From Nereocystis luetkeana (Eukaryota > Sar > Phaeophyceae > Laminariales > Laminariaceae): DNA of 64,000 nt. Shown one piece after another: positions 40,541-53,491 of this stretch. A model generated the notes under the pieces. That model was given only the letters and a program-made list of their open reading frames with translations. It had not been told where the DNA came from and did not search any database. The stretch covers positions 9,750,270-9,814,269 of the forward strand of contig JARUPZ010000016.1 of NCBI GenBank assembly GCA_031213475.1. The letters run 5' to 3'. The position numbers and the translations under genes are program-made. Numbering within the stretch: the first letter of the stretch is position 1; each line of letters opens with the position of its first letter.

Positions 40541-40653
40541 TCACGGGGGACCATAGTTAATAGGACCTATCGTGTACATAAAAACCTACCTGGTATATAT
40601 TTAACCATGTTTACTAACAATATTTGGTGCTATTAACTATGGTCCCCCGTAAT
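40541..40653 (+). mobile_element. Palindromic MITE P1
   Basis: TCACGGGGGACCATAGTTAA ... TTAACTATGGTCCCCCGTAA; a TACCTGGTA motif lies within the loop. Confidence 0.88.
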
Positions 40654-41134
40654 ACTGTAGCTTTATGTTGTGATGGTTGGCGGCGCGGGTACGGGCGAAG
40701 TGCACAGCATACTCGTACAGAGTGCATGTTTTCTCTAAGTATCTAAGTATGCTGTGCTTCTTGCTTTTCGCGAGTCACAGCGAATGGGGAGCGATCCGAT
40801 TGGCTGAAGGAGTTTTTTTTTGTTGGTTCCACTTAACCTAAGGCTGATCGATTGCTTTAGGAAGGAGTATAGCCCCTGCCTACCAATCGATCTACGAACT
40901 AATAATCAATGAACCAGCCAATTCATCCAGCAACAATCAACCTTTCACTGATGCCCGTAGCCTAAATGAATGAAAAATCCTCAACATATTATAGGCTACC
41001 CTGGGCCTCGTATAGAAAGCTCTCTGAGATTGAGTAATAGAGCCCTTGTTCGATATACGAAGCTTGTCTCACAGAACAGAGTGTACGTACATGGCAACAA
41101 GCGATGGTTACATCGGATTACAGGGGGCGCCCGG

Positions 41135-41335
41135 CGTTAAGGAACGTCAACTTGGTGTCCAGGCTCGATGCTTCAAAATTTTTTTACCTTGACCATACTC
41201 TATTGTATAGGATTTAGAGTTGATCCTACTGTTGAGCTGTGTTTCTTGACCCAATATTTTTATTGGCCGATCTGAGCCTATTTTTTCTTCACATACATAG
41301 CGTTTCTTAATTGCGGGCCCCCACTGCAGTACCCG
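41135..41335 (+). repeat. Dispersed repeat D2, copy 1
   Basis: GGGCGCCCGGCG, TTGGTGTCCAGG, CTCTATTGTA, GGATTTAGAG, GAGCTGTGTTTCTTGACCC and AGCGTTTCTTAATTGCGG recur in order at 55,740-55,955. Confidence 0.7.
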
Positions 41336-41380
41336 ACGGGGTATTGCGGAATAGCATATCAAACTCCTGCTCCTACTCCC

Positions 41381-41628
<248 letters not shown>

Positions 41629-42070
41629 TGTAGCTTTAATAGCATGGGAATTACACGTCTACCTCTGACGATGGAGCTCCGGCCCCCGCAGCGGTCCATG
41701 AATGCGCGCTCCAATACGCCACAAAAGTCAACGATGCGAGATCGAAGAAAGTGCCACTAGGGTCCGCGTAAAGCTTCAGTCTTTCCCGTTCGGAAACCCC
41801 ACGTTCTGTTGGGGCGTTGCCTTCAGCCCTATACGACGGGCGGTATTATTGGTGTCGTCTCACTCAGGGCGCAAAGAGGCGTCTCGTATCGTATAATATT
41901 ATTATATTAACATGCATGCGTAGTATCTGGTAGCAGGTACCGGTACGTACCGGTATGACACAGCTCATCATGTTATACACTGACTGGTGCTCCCTATTCA
42001 ACAGATTATCCAAAGCTATACCAGGTACCAGGTATGTGTTTGGGGTTACGCTACAGTATAGCTGGTATAT

Positions 42071-42499
<429 letters not shown>

Positions 42500-43149
42500 G
42501 TAGTAGCGATAACTGTAACAACTCTTTCCTGACTCTTCTCTGAAACACGACTGTCTCGTACGGGTATATTGTTCATAATCAATGATTAATAATGAACCAG
42601 CCAATTGATCAAGCAACCAATCAGAAGCTGTTGATACAGCAGTATATTATGCACCGCATACACCAGCAATCAATACAGAGCAGCCTTTTCTTCACGCAAT
42701 ACGCACAAAATGCCTTACACATTTATTTGATTGTAGTTCAGACGGCAATTAAGGGGGGGGCAGAGGAGGGGAAAAAATATTAATAGCAGATCCTCATCAA
42801 GGATCTTTCCATTTTATATAATTATGAAATATACGTCACAGCTGTGAGTTCGACTGATTATTTATATAGTTGATACCTGGTACTCAACTTTGCAAGCTGT
42901 GTGCGTAATATGTCTCGTCCATATACCTGGTATCCCATTTGCACTGAATTTCCACATTTTTTTTATGAAAAAAAAACTTAAGACCTATATCTATGCCAAT
43001 GGGACAGCGAAGTTTCAATAAAAGTTTTGAATTTCAAAGATAGATACCCGCCAAAAAAATTCAAAACACGCTTCCTATGGGCCACACAAGAAAAAAAAAA
43101 ATCCTAACTTTTGGAAAAGCCCGAAAAAAGCAGGGCTTTTCGCTGGTCA

Positions 43150-43192
43150 GGTCAAACCTCACGGGTCGGGTCGGGTCTCGGGTCGGGTCACA
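43150..43192. repeat. Short GGGTC array, left arm
   Basis: ACGGGTCGGGTCGGGTCTCG; inverted counterpart of the long GACCC array at 49,715-50,560. Confidence 0.85.
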
Positions 43193-43219
43193 GCTGTGCA
43201 CACGTGGCCAATCGGCTAC

Positions 43220-44390
43220 CCCCAAAAACCCTCCAGGGAACAATTTGACCCTCCAGAGGGCGTGGCCACCCTCCAGGGGGTGTTTGAGGCTTGGAGGGTC
43301 AGGCCTTTCGCCCTCTAGAGGGATTTTGTTTCCATTGGTACCCTGTACAGGCTTGTCATGTGCGCTAGCCTCTAGAGTGGGCTGTCTATATACCGCTGGA
43401 GGGCCGTGCGGCAGGTTTGTTCCGGAGGAGGGCAATGGCCGTTTCAACCCTCTAGAGGGGTTTGTATTGAAAACTCTGGAGGGTGGTCGGCATTTCACCC
43501 TCCAGAGCGCGTTCTCGATTGCCTAGGGTATGAGGTTTCGCCCCTCTAGAGGGAGCTTATTTCTGATGCGACGGCTGGAGGTCTCTACTGAATGCTAGCC
43601 TCTAGAGTGGGCTGTCTATATACCGCTGGAGGGCCGTGCGGCAGGTTTGTTCCGGAGGAGGGCAATGGCCGTTTCAACCCTCTAGAGGGGTTTGTATTGA
43701 AAACTCTGGAGGGGGGTCGGCATTTCACCCTCCAGAGCGCGTTGGCGATTGTCTAGGGTATGAAGTTTCGCCCCTCTAGAGGGAGCTCTTTTCTGATCCG
43801 ACGGCTGGAGGTCTCTACTGAATGCTAGCCTCTAGAGTGGGCTGTCTATATACCGCTGGAGGGCCGTGCGGCAGGTTTGTTCCGGAGGAGGGCAATGGTC
43901 GTTTTAACCCTCTAGAGGGGTTTATATTGAAAACTCTGGAGGGGGGTCGGCATTTCACCCTCCAGAGCGCGTTGGCGATTGTCTAGGGTATGAGGTTTCG
44001 CCCCTCTAGAGGGAGCTTATTTCTGATGCGACGGCTGGAGGTCTCTACTAAATGCTAGCCTCTAGAGTGGGCTGTGTATATACCGCTGGAGGGCCGTGCG
44101 GCAGGTTTGTTCCGGTGGAGGGTAATGACCGTTTCAACCCTCTAGAGGGGTTTATATTGAAAACTCTGGAGGGGGGTCGGCATTTCACCCTCCAGAGCGC
44201 GTTGGCGATTGTCTAGGGTATGAGGTTTCGCCCCTCTAGAGGGAGCGTTTCTGATGCGACGGCTGGAGGTCTCTACTAAATGCTAGCCTCTAGAGTGTTT
44301 GCGTGCCGTTCGCTCTGGAGCGCCGTGGGAAATAGTCGCTCCGGTGGAGGTCTATAAGAATGGGCAGCCTCTGGAGGCACATTGAAATTG
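43220..44390. repeat. Tandem repeat of about 230 bp built on CCTCTAGAGG/CCTCCAGAGG
   Basis: GCTAGCCTCTAGAGTGGGCT recurs at about 43,367, 43,596, 43,825 and 44,056, with a partial at 44,283. Units contain several copies of the palindrome CCCTCTAGAGGG or its CCAGAG variant. Neighbouring units are nearly identical, so the array is recent. Confidence 0.92.
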
Positions 44391-44399
44391 CACCCGCTG

Positions 44400-47300
44400 A
44401 ATGAAGAAGGTGGAACAACATGCTACCCACCAGAGGCATTGAGATTGCGCACGCGTGTGAGGCTGGCTGTACCTGCCCTCCTTTGAGTGGTTCGTGGCTT
44501 GCTCGAGCCTTTCTTTGGACGGAAATTATCCAAATTACCTCCCAGTGTCTTGCTTGACGAACCCTCCGGCGCTTGCGAATTGAGCATTACACGACACGGG
44601 GTGGCCGTGGCGTATACACCAGTAACAACGCGATCCTTTTCTGGCCAAGGCTCGCGAATTGTGATGCGAACATCGAGCATAGACAGCCTATAGAATGGCG
44701 TTTCTGCCTGAGCACAAACCCTTCGCTGCAATTCCTTATATCTCGAAATATTTCAGCCTGAATTATTGACTACTTGATTCTCGACACATCATGTCGCGTA
44801 CTATACGCTCCGGGTCCAGACCGCACATACACACATACCGCTGCACAGCGGCAGCCTGTATCCAGCGGCGGCCAGTTTTTTTTTTTCAGAAGACGTTGCT
44901 TCAACCCCTACGAAAACAAGCTTCACAAGCATTTCGAAACCCTCAAAAACCGCCAGAGCAGTCCGTTAGTCCGTTGAAGCCACACGCTGCACGCCACAGC
45001 TCTTGCCGATGGCAGCACTGGCAGCAAGCGATTACGGGCGATATACACATTCCCGTCGCATATACTCGTAGCTCTGAGCATGTGAAATCATTGAGTCGAA
45101 ACGCTGTGGGTGAGGGCGTGGAGGGGCACCTGGGCCGACGATTTGAAATACGACTACCAGGTACAGCAGTACGCGAGCGTCCCTCCAAAACAGAAGCCTT
45201 TTTCGAAATGGACGAGACTGGAGAGCTGGAGAGGACAGCTCTCTCCATGGACTAGACGACCAGCGACAGCGTTGATGGCAGCTACCCCAAGGTGAGAGTA
45301 CTCGAATGCTACTTTCCTTGCGGGTGGGCAACACATCATAGCTTGGAGTGGACCGCGTGATATATACAGCAGTGGGTCCCCCTGTCTCAACTATTACTAC
45401 TCGTGGTACTACTGCGGCTGTGGTATCGTACAAGGGGGTCACGCTTTTTGTACGTCTGATCAGTGATAGCCTTCCTAGCCAATCGGAGCGATGCTACCAG
45501 ATTTCCTTCTCGCCACCTAATTCTATCCCTCTTGTTAGACATCCTCTTGTAGACCCACAGCAGCAAGTAGATCACTGCTGCGCTCTTCATTTTGTGATGC
45601 CCTGCTGGTGTACCTGTTGTACAAGTTTTTTTTTTGCCCCACGGCATAAATTTAAAGACCCAACGGGCTGCATTTTGAATTTTGAACTTCGAGCATCTTT
45701 TTTTCGTACGAGTATTACGTACCTGGTACGTGTATGCGTACATCCATCCTGGTACTGCTGTACTCTACATCCACAAGCGGATATTTTTTGTACAGTACGT
45801 TTGTATGATACGTGTGTTTGGCATCACCTGGTGTTTTCCCATTTGGTACTTTGACCCCGCAGTGGGCCCACCCCATTCGACACCCGGCTCCCACTTGGAG
45901 GTTCAGAAATACATGTTGTACGAGTTTTTTTATGCTCCACGGCATACATTAAAAAACCCAAACGGGCTGCATTTTTGAATTTTGAACTTTGATTTTTTTC
46001 ACGTACGTACATCCTGGTACTCTCCAGCCACCAGCGGAGAAAATGTACGTACGTGCAAACTTGAAATTTGAGTGGTTTGCCCCCAAAACGGGACTGCGGT
46101 TCTAAAAGGGTCAACTTTTTTTTTACAGCAGTAGGTTGGCACGTATATGTTACATCACCTTGTATTTTCCCGTTAGGTCATTTGACCCATCCCATTTGAC
46201 ACCCTACTCCCGCTTGGAGGCGTAGAAATATGATCAACCCTCCGCAGGAACCGCCGAACGCCCAACTGGCATCCTGGTCTCATTTGGTGCCATGTGTGTA
46301 TAATAGGCCATGCAGATCTACAACAACTCCAATGCTATCTGCTACACATACAGCCGTTTTGAAGCTACGTGCACTGAAGAGCCTTGGACGTTCGTGGGAT
46401 TTCTCTGTGTCTCAGTCCTACGGGTACTGCTGTGCTGTTGTACTGCTGGAGTTGTCTGGTAGACGTCTGCCACGGATACTCTACTTTTCTGTCTCGCCCA
46501 TTAAAGGTTTTTCAACTACAGCAGTTCAACCGCATAGCGCTACCCCTGTCGCGTGCAGTTGGGGAGTGATTATCTGCAGGCGGTTTATCACGATGGCCAT
46601 GTCGGCGTCGAGAGTGCCAAACATCTCATCGACGTAAACATATTCTTGTGGTTGTTTTGCATCCTTCTTACGCTGAATGCTATCCGTATTGTGTACTGGT
46701 ACCAGGTATTTTTTTTGGTGTGGCAGATGCTGCGTCTGTTCGCTTTCAGGAAAGGCCGGCTTGCGTTTAACCTTCCAAACAGACGTGCAACCTACATCGG
46801 CGAAGAGGCGGACGCCGTGGCAACTTTCTGCCGCTGTCTCTGCCCTTATCTCCTCGGTGAGTGCATGTCGCCACCGCTGCTGTACAAGCAGTTGACCACA
46901 GTTGGAGCTTGTTTTATAAAGAGTTTTAGCCAAAATCAGGTATTCCTGGTCATTTTTAGGCCAAAATCAATTATAATATACCAGAAACAAGTTCAAAACA
47001 CACGCCAGGAGCCCTGCTATTGGCCAGACTGACATCGTCACTGATTTTGGTTCGAATTGGTTAAGGGTTTACCTGATTTATCTACAAGTACTCTGTCTAG
47101 CTTTCAACGTTCAACTGATTTGGGCCTATTTTGAACCAATGATAGGGGCCATACGTACACACTTTTTTCTCCGCGTATGCGTGTGTGGTCCATCGGTTGC
47201 ACAATTCTTGTGTAGAAACTCGTAAGTAAGTACACATTCATGCGTACACTCGTACGCTCTGTGCTTGTACGTACCAGTAGTACGTACGTATTTATGCATA

Positions 47301-49140
47301 CATGTCGCACGGTGATTCCATTTTTCTTTCTTTGGGGTGTACGGCAAGTATGTCAGGAGACCGCATTTTCACCCCTTGACGGACAGCAACTTTGCCTCGA
47401 CATGCCTCGACTGAAACCAAACTACTGTGGTACAGCAGTACCTGTTAGGTTTTAGTTTGGAACATCGGCCCTACATCCTTGACAGCGCACGTTTTACTCC
47501 TGATATCTTCGGTGTACGATGTACTTCAGTTGTTATGATGTGTACTTTGTTGTTTTCTATTACCTATACCCTAAATAAAACAAAATAATTCAGATTTGGG
47601 AGGCCACACGCTATGTATGTTGAGGCGCAGGTGTTTTTATATAGATCTCCATGGACTAAACGCCGATTGTGGCGCGCGTTTCGTACTTAGTTTTAGTATG
47701 TAACTGATTTTGGCCCAAAAATCGCCAGGTATACGTACCTGATTTTGGTCACAGCCCATTTTGAAATATGTACCACGTAGATAAAGCTACGTAGCTAGAG
47801 GTCGGCCGCCATAGTTAGGATTTTCCGCGTCCCATTTGAGAACTATACCGTGCCAGTTGTTGAAGTCGCGACGACCCAACTCAATTCCGTTGCATTCTCC
47901 CAAACGTCGACTATGTACTCTTGATTGCACTCGCACATATTCGGCCCGGCCCACGTACCATATTTCAGGTAGAACCGATGACGATGAGCCACAGCCATCA
48001 ACCGACGGCGACGGCAGGTTAAAAACAAGAGCTCATAGAGGTCAGAGTGGCCCCGTCGACGACACGGAGGAAATTCAGAGGAATCCACAGGCGGGAGGAG
48101 AAGCGATGGCGAGGGCCATAGCCAAGACAGCTGTTGCGATGACGATCACCGGGGCCTGGTCGAAGAAACCTCCACTCGCGGGGATAACTTGCCATGGACG
48201 AAGACTCTTATTGTGTAGGTTACGGCCTTTCAGCCATAGACGACAAGGAGGGGGAGGGGGTGAGGCGGCTGGCGCCTGAACAGTCGTGGATGATTACTAG
48301 GATTCTGATTAGTCGGGGGGAGGGGGGGATCAGAGCATCAGGGCATGTCTGTTTTCTATCTATTGGATTGCGTTCATATTCGTTGTTTTCCCGTGCTCGA
48401 TGGTGGCAGGTGTGAGTAATTTTGTTGGGATGTCCCTGACCCATGTGTAGTGGCTGCGCCATTCTGTTTGGTTGCAGTGCCCGCAGGGTGTGTTTTGTTC
48501 TAAGCGCGTGTTTAGCTCACACAGGTTGCCACAATGTGATGCCCCCTCTTGTGTTCGAATGATGATACCGCCTTCGTTTTTGTATTCTGGCCATCAGTTG
48601 ATGCTGGGAATTTCAATATCCACATATCTGTGTCTGGCTGCTGCCTATATTGTAATTGTTTGTCGGCGAAAGCTCAAGACAGGGGGGTTACTAATTTTTG
48701 TGAATTACGTATGATACTCGCTCAACCACGACATGTGGGGGGTTGTTATACTGTTGCCTCATGGTGGCGCATTGGTTTAGAACTCGTCAAGAGAGGCACG
48801 GGCTTCCCCGAAGCATACGCACGTAGATGCATTGAGCAGGGAGGTGGCAGACGGACACGCAAGGGGTAGGTTAGGCGGGTACCACGCCGCACGGTCGACA
48901 TACTGTACACATTGTTGTACATTACATGCCCGCAACCGGTGTTTGTATGGCGTATAATAGTCTCGAAAGGCGTGGCAGATATAGGACATCGTGTGTAAAC
49001 AACTGTCCACACAGGGCCAGTTGGATTGAGCAAACATGTAGTAGATTCATAATATAAAGCAAAATATTGGATGCAACAATGTGTACTGTTTCCGCATATC
49101 TATAAATACAGGGGGTGCGTATGACTGTCAGCGTCTTGTG
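44400..49140. other. Interior of the inverted-repeat structure
   Basis: No supported gene. It contains a roughly 300-bp tandem duplication (45,618-46,230), a P2 half copy (46,078-46,113) and several TACCTGGTA motifs. A minus-strand frame of 135 codons (46,526-46,933; ...YVYVDEMFGTLDADMAIV) and one of 80 codons (47,843-48,088) look protein-like in places but match nothing I know. Confidence 0.45.
45618..46230. repeat. Tandem duplication, about 300-bp unit
   Basis: CCACGGCATA, CCAACGGGCTGCATTTTGAA, ACATCCxTCCTGGTACT, CATCACCTxGTxTTTTCCC and CGCTTGGAGG each occur twice in the same order (45,640 and 45,938; 45,820 and 46,153). Confidence 0.8.
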
Positions 49141-49149
49141 GCGGTTCAC

Positions 49150-49705
49150 CGTACAAACCCACTAGATGTCGGTGTGGTGGGTGCGTTTTCGACTGCACTG
49201 TAGGGTCGCCCTTTTTTGGGCACCCTCCAGCGGGTACGGTCGCATACCCTCCAGAGGGTTTTGGGGGGTGGCGTCAGCCTCCAGAGCGTGCGCGCCGGGA
49301 AACTCTGTACGTCGATGTGGTGGGTCTGAAAATTGCCGCGCGATAGTGTCACCCTATTTTGGGCACCCTCCAGAGGAAAAGATATAATGCCCTCCAGAGG
49401 GTTTCTACTGTGACGCCGGCCTCCAGAGCGTGCGCGGCCGACCACTCTGTACGTCGGTGTGGTGGGTCTAAAATTTACCGCACCATAGTATCGCCCAATT
49501 TTGGGCACCCTCCAGAGGGAAAGATATTCTGCCCGCCAGAGGGTTTTTGTTGTGACGTCGGCCTCCAGAGCGTGCGCGGCCGACCACTCTGTACGTCGGT
49601 GTGGTGGGCCTAAAATTTACCGCACGATAGTATAGCCCATTTTTGGGCACCCTCCAGAGGGTAATATATCTTGCCCTCCAGAGGGTGTTTGGTGGTAGCC
49701 GATTG
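49150..49705. repeat. Tandem repeat of about 141 bp with CCCTCCAGAGGG
   Basis: GTACGTCGxTGTGGTGGGTC with GGGCACCCTCCAGAGG recurs at about 49,308, 49,449 and 49,590, with a diverged unit from 49,160. A different unit from the left array but the same 12-bp core. Confidence 0.9.
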
Positions 49706-49714
49706 GCCACGTGT

Positions 49715-50560
49715 GTGACCCGACCCGACCCGCGAATTTTTTTAGGCATGTTGACTTGACCCGACCCGACCCGCGAGATTTTGATCGCCTCTTGACCCGA
49801 CCCGACCCGACCCGTGAGATTTGAAAATCTCCTGACCCGACCCGACCCGCGAGATTTCAAAACTTCCTGACCCGACCCGACCCGACCCGCCACCTTCCGA
49901 TTGACCCGTGAGGCACGGGTTTCATGCGGGTCGGGTCACCTTGACCCGCGAGACCATATATATATATCTTCACCCGCAGCAGGTTCGACCCGCGGATGTG
50001 GCCCATGGGTCGGGACTTCAAAAACCATTTAGTGTTCATTTTAGTGCCTCGCAGCGATATATGACCTGGCTGTAGTGGGTATAGATGGATGCGGGCATGC
50101 GTATACGAATTTGACGGTGTTTTAATGTTTTAATGTGATACCAAAAAGGAGTATCATGGAGTATTGGTACGAGAAAAGTCGTTGGGTAAGAGAGTGGGAA
50201 ATGATTCAAGTGTCGGATCCGCGAGCCGAATGCGCGGGTCCGACCCGCGGGTCAGTAGAAAACACAACTCGCGGGTCATGCTGGCCCGACCCGCGAGTGA
50301 CCCGCTTCTCGCGGGTCGTGACCTGACCCGACCCGTGAGATTTTCATCACCTCTTGACCCGACCCGACCCGACCCGACCCGTGAGATTTGAAAAACTCTT
50401 GACCCGACCTGACCCGACCCACGAGATTTGAAAACCTCTTGACCCGACCCGACCCGACCCGTGAGATTTTGAACACTTACTTGCTGACCCGACCTGACCC
50501 GACCCGTGAAATTTTGAATACCACGTGACCCGACCCGTGGGTCGGGTCATGACCCGCGAA
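49715..50560. repeat. GACCC pentamer array in blocks
   Basis: Runs of (GACCC)3-5 separated by GTGAGATTTGAAAA-type spacers about 45 bp apart (CTTGACCC...GAGATTTGAAAACCTC). Inverted relative of 43,150-43,192. Confidence 0.93.
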
Positions 50561-51125
50561 AAGCCCTGGAAAAAAGCAAATCTGGGGCCGATGTTGGGCC
50601 GACATCGTCTTGAGGCAAACTCAGGCCGATCTTTGGTTCGAAGCGGCGAGATTCCGAGTCCTCGACAGACATCGATCAACAAAACCAACGGCTGCGTAAA
50701 AAAATAGACTTTTTTCAGGTTTGGGAGGATACCGTAGGACGCCGCCGGCAAGCTCTCGCGCCCTAGACCATGGATCCACCTGATATCTTTGAGGCCGTCA
50801 TCTATGTTCGTTGGCCTTGCCAGATACCGAGCGTGTTGGCCATGGGCTGAGTCTATGTCAAATTCGAGCGTCGATCGTCGCACGAGCTGGTTTCGATCAC
50901 CGTGTTGACAATTTGCAACCAGAAAAACACAAATTGCGCCGCCTGCAGCCGCTCGCTGGGGAAAAAAAAAATAAAAAATCAAACTTTCTTCTCTTTTTTT
51001 CCCACGGCGGCGGTACGTGAAAAGTTTGGGCTGTTTTTTACACCTGGTACGATATATTTGGAAAAAACTTTTGAACTTCGCGTCCCATTGGCATATTTAT
51101 TATAAAGTTTTTTTCTCTACAATTT

Positions 51126-52251
51126 TAGATTTGATATCTGGATTTTCTGCCCGCCTTTCCTCCTCAATAATGCCTCCATTAATAGGTGATGAACCGTAAT
51201 CTGACCGCCTCTGTCACTCGGGGTTGAACCGCTCCGTCGAACCCAGCTCTCCTGACCTGAAGAAGATATCAATGCATACCGCCAAGCGCCTGATAGCTCT
51301 GCAACATGCAGCCATGTGTCAGGTGTGAACTTGTTACTTGGAGGTTGATGGTGTTCGTCTTTACCGCAGTGGATACGTCATGTATTTTAGGCAGGGCTGC
51401 CAACGCTTGTGCTACCTGGTACATCACAACAACTCTACTTTCTTGCAGACATCAGCGACAGTTGCTGTGCTGCTGTGCTGCTACCGCGTACCTGGGATGG
51501 GTGTAGTTTCAAGCTTTCAAGGACAAGACTCGTTTGACCTCAGCGCATATAGCCCGGTGGAGTTATGATGCTGCTATGACTAGTTTCGTAGATAATCATG
51601 CGCAAAATGCTGGGGCAACACAGCACTGCTCGTAGTCAGCGTCTGTGCTGAACCGGACTGCTTGAGGGCAGCACGTACCAGGTGTACCCTGGTGTGATAC
51701 AGCGGCTCTGTTGTACAACTTGAACAACAAGACAGAAGACAGCACGAACACCTAGCACTGCGATATGTACGGCAGCACCTACACGAGTCTACAGCCAGCG
51801 GCAATACAGCAGCAATACTGCTGTATACCTGGTACCTGGTACGTATCTTGTCATACCTCGTAGCGGTGGTTCGTACGTCGAGCCCGCGGGTCGCATAGCA
51901 CTCCGCATTGGCTACTCTGTAGCAGTACGTAGTCCGCATTGGTACTCTGTAACAGTCATTCGCTACCTGGTGTTACACTTTCCGAAGCACTGCACCAGGA
52001 GCAGGGTGCTGAATGTTGCACGTCAGAGGAGTGTATAGTACGAGTACTCGTAGGACAGCAGTACACGGACACTTACTGTAGACTGTAGACATCCTCCCTC
52101 TCTTCTCTTTTCGTGCCGAAACATGCACACCTTTCCCCCCCCCCTCACGCGAGATACCACAACGTAGCATACGTCATGCAGCAGCAACAGCAGGAGCAAC
52201 AGCAGCAGCAGCAGCAACAGTAGTAGAAGCAAAAACAGCAGCAGCAGCAAT

Positions 52252-52282
<31 letters not shown>

Positions 52283-52490
52283 AAAACAGCAGCAGCAGCA
52301 GCAGCAGCAATAGCAGCAGCAGCAGCAATAGCAGCAGCAACAGCAGCAGCAGAAACAGCAACAGCAGCAGCAAGACATCACGCCACCCATGCCACCCATG
52401 CAACCTCGAAAGATGGCAGCCCCTTACCTACAAACATCAGTTATAAAATAATAGCACCCGCACGGACAACCCCCCCCCCCCTATATGCCG
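51126..52490. other. Region with CAG microsatellite, no gene
   Basis: (AGC/CAG)n fills 52,176-52,377. Poly-Leu, Cys and Ser frames over it are artefacts. TACCTGGTA motifs occur at 51,412 and 51,826. Confidence 0.7.
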
Positions 52491-52494
52491 GCGT

Positions 52495-52800
52495 CCCCGG
52501 TGGCTTGGTAGGTGGTCCGCGTGCCTATCAAGATCAATTTAGTGGGTTCAAGCCTCGCCGAGTGCACATGCTCGCAGGGATTTTTTCTTGCACGAAGAAA
52601 TTGATTAGCGGAAAGCGCGAGAGCGTGAGTTAGCTACATTCGATGAAAATCGGCGAGCAGTGGGAATGCTGAACCCTATGCACGACAAAAAATAAAGGCA
52701 CGTACCGGGGGGGAGAAGGGACGACACCTGTGACCACGGCTTGTCCAGAAGATCGCCGAGGGTAAAACCTCCTACGAGTTAGGCTGGAAAGTAAAAGTGA
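52495..52800 (+). mobile_element. SINE S2-like copy with tRNA-like head
   Basis: Box-A-like TGGCTTGGTAGGTGG and box B GGTTCAAGCC about 35 bp apart, then AAAGGCACGTACCG and GGGAGAAGGG of the S2 body. Diverged; no poly(A). Confidence 0.6.
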
Positions 52801-52844
52801 TAAGTAAAAATGTTATGTATATACTACCAGGTACTGTATAGGTA

Positions 52845-53445
52845 TGGATTGTTTTGGCGTCGTTTGGCAACGCCACCGCACAGCTGCCGCTCACTACATG
52901 GGTTACCCACTAATATTAAATAATAGACATACACAGTCAGTAGGTTGGGTTGGCGTCGGTTGGCAACGACACTACTACCTACGTGAGCTATTGATAGAAA
53001 ACCAGGGTATCGTTTTTTGTTGTTTTTATTTTCAGTTGGTGGTCGGTGACAGCTGAAGATCGAGTTAGATATTTTTTCTGCGGGGTGGAGAACCTCTACT
53101 CCGCACACCGGGAATGATCTTATCACGTACCTGGTACTACCGTAGTGCGGTTACATAGTAGTGCCCCCATTGCTGCCTCTGGAAGTGTCCACACCTGACA
53201 ATAAATCAACCATCGAAGATGTCATCCATGTGCAAGTCCACCTCACACTCGAGGATGCAGCTCAACCTTCATGCGACTCGCCAGACACCTCACGACGCTT
53301 CACGCTTGATAAGCAATGTCTGCCTGGTCGGTTAAACCCCGGCGTGCTCCGTCCCGACATTGCAGGGATGCGAGGGTCTTTGGTCATACGACTACGGCCT
53401 TGCACGATATCGAGTACACCCCCCCCCCCCCCCCCGCCCCCCTCC
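52845..53445 (+). repeat. Dispersed repeat R5, long copy 2, adjoining PCCB
   Basis: Aligns in order with 27,495-28,020 (GGCGTCGGTTGGCAACGAC, CCAGGGTATCGTTTT, CATTGCTGCCTCTGGAAGTG, GATGCAGCTCA, GGTCATACGACTACGGCC). It ends in a C-run at 53,424-53,442, just before a good 3' splice site (CTTTTCCCAG) and the PCCB start. Confidence 0.8.
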
Positions 53446-53491
53446 CGCTACCTTTTCCCAGGCACGCACCCAGGCGCATCGACGACTCATA

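Larger units (their letters stand above)
42950..51125. mobile_element. Large inverted-repeat-bounded structure with satellite ends
   Basis: Outer arms: TGCCAATGGGACAGCGAAGTTTCAATAAAAGTTTT near 42,995-43,030 in pieces, against its reverse near 51,067-51,110 (core CCCATTGGCATA, AAAACTTTT). Inner arms: GCAGGGCTTTTCGC at 43,130 against GCGAAAAGCCCTGG at 50,570; GGGTC arrays; GTGGCCAATCGGCTACC at 43,203 against GGTAGCCGATTGGCCAC at 49,694; CCCTCCAGAGGG-type units. The interior (44,400-49,140) has no transposase-like frame longer than about 170 codons. Mobility is inferred from the symmetric ends; an ancestral inverted duplication is the alternative. Confidence 0.55.

Noticed and set aside
43220..44390. 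CRISPR-like array
   Set aside because: Units are tandem 230-bp repeats without unique spacers, in eukaryotic DNA.
52023..52403. Poly-Leu/poly-Cys frames
   Set aside because: Produced by the CAG/AGC microsatellite.
53360..53491. PCCB start at an upstream in-frame ATG near 53,360
   Set aside because: Would add residues encoded by repeat R5, including a poly-Pro run, before a good mitochondrial presequence.
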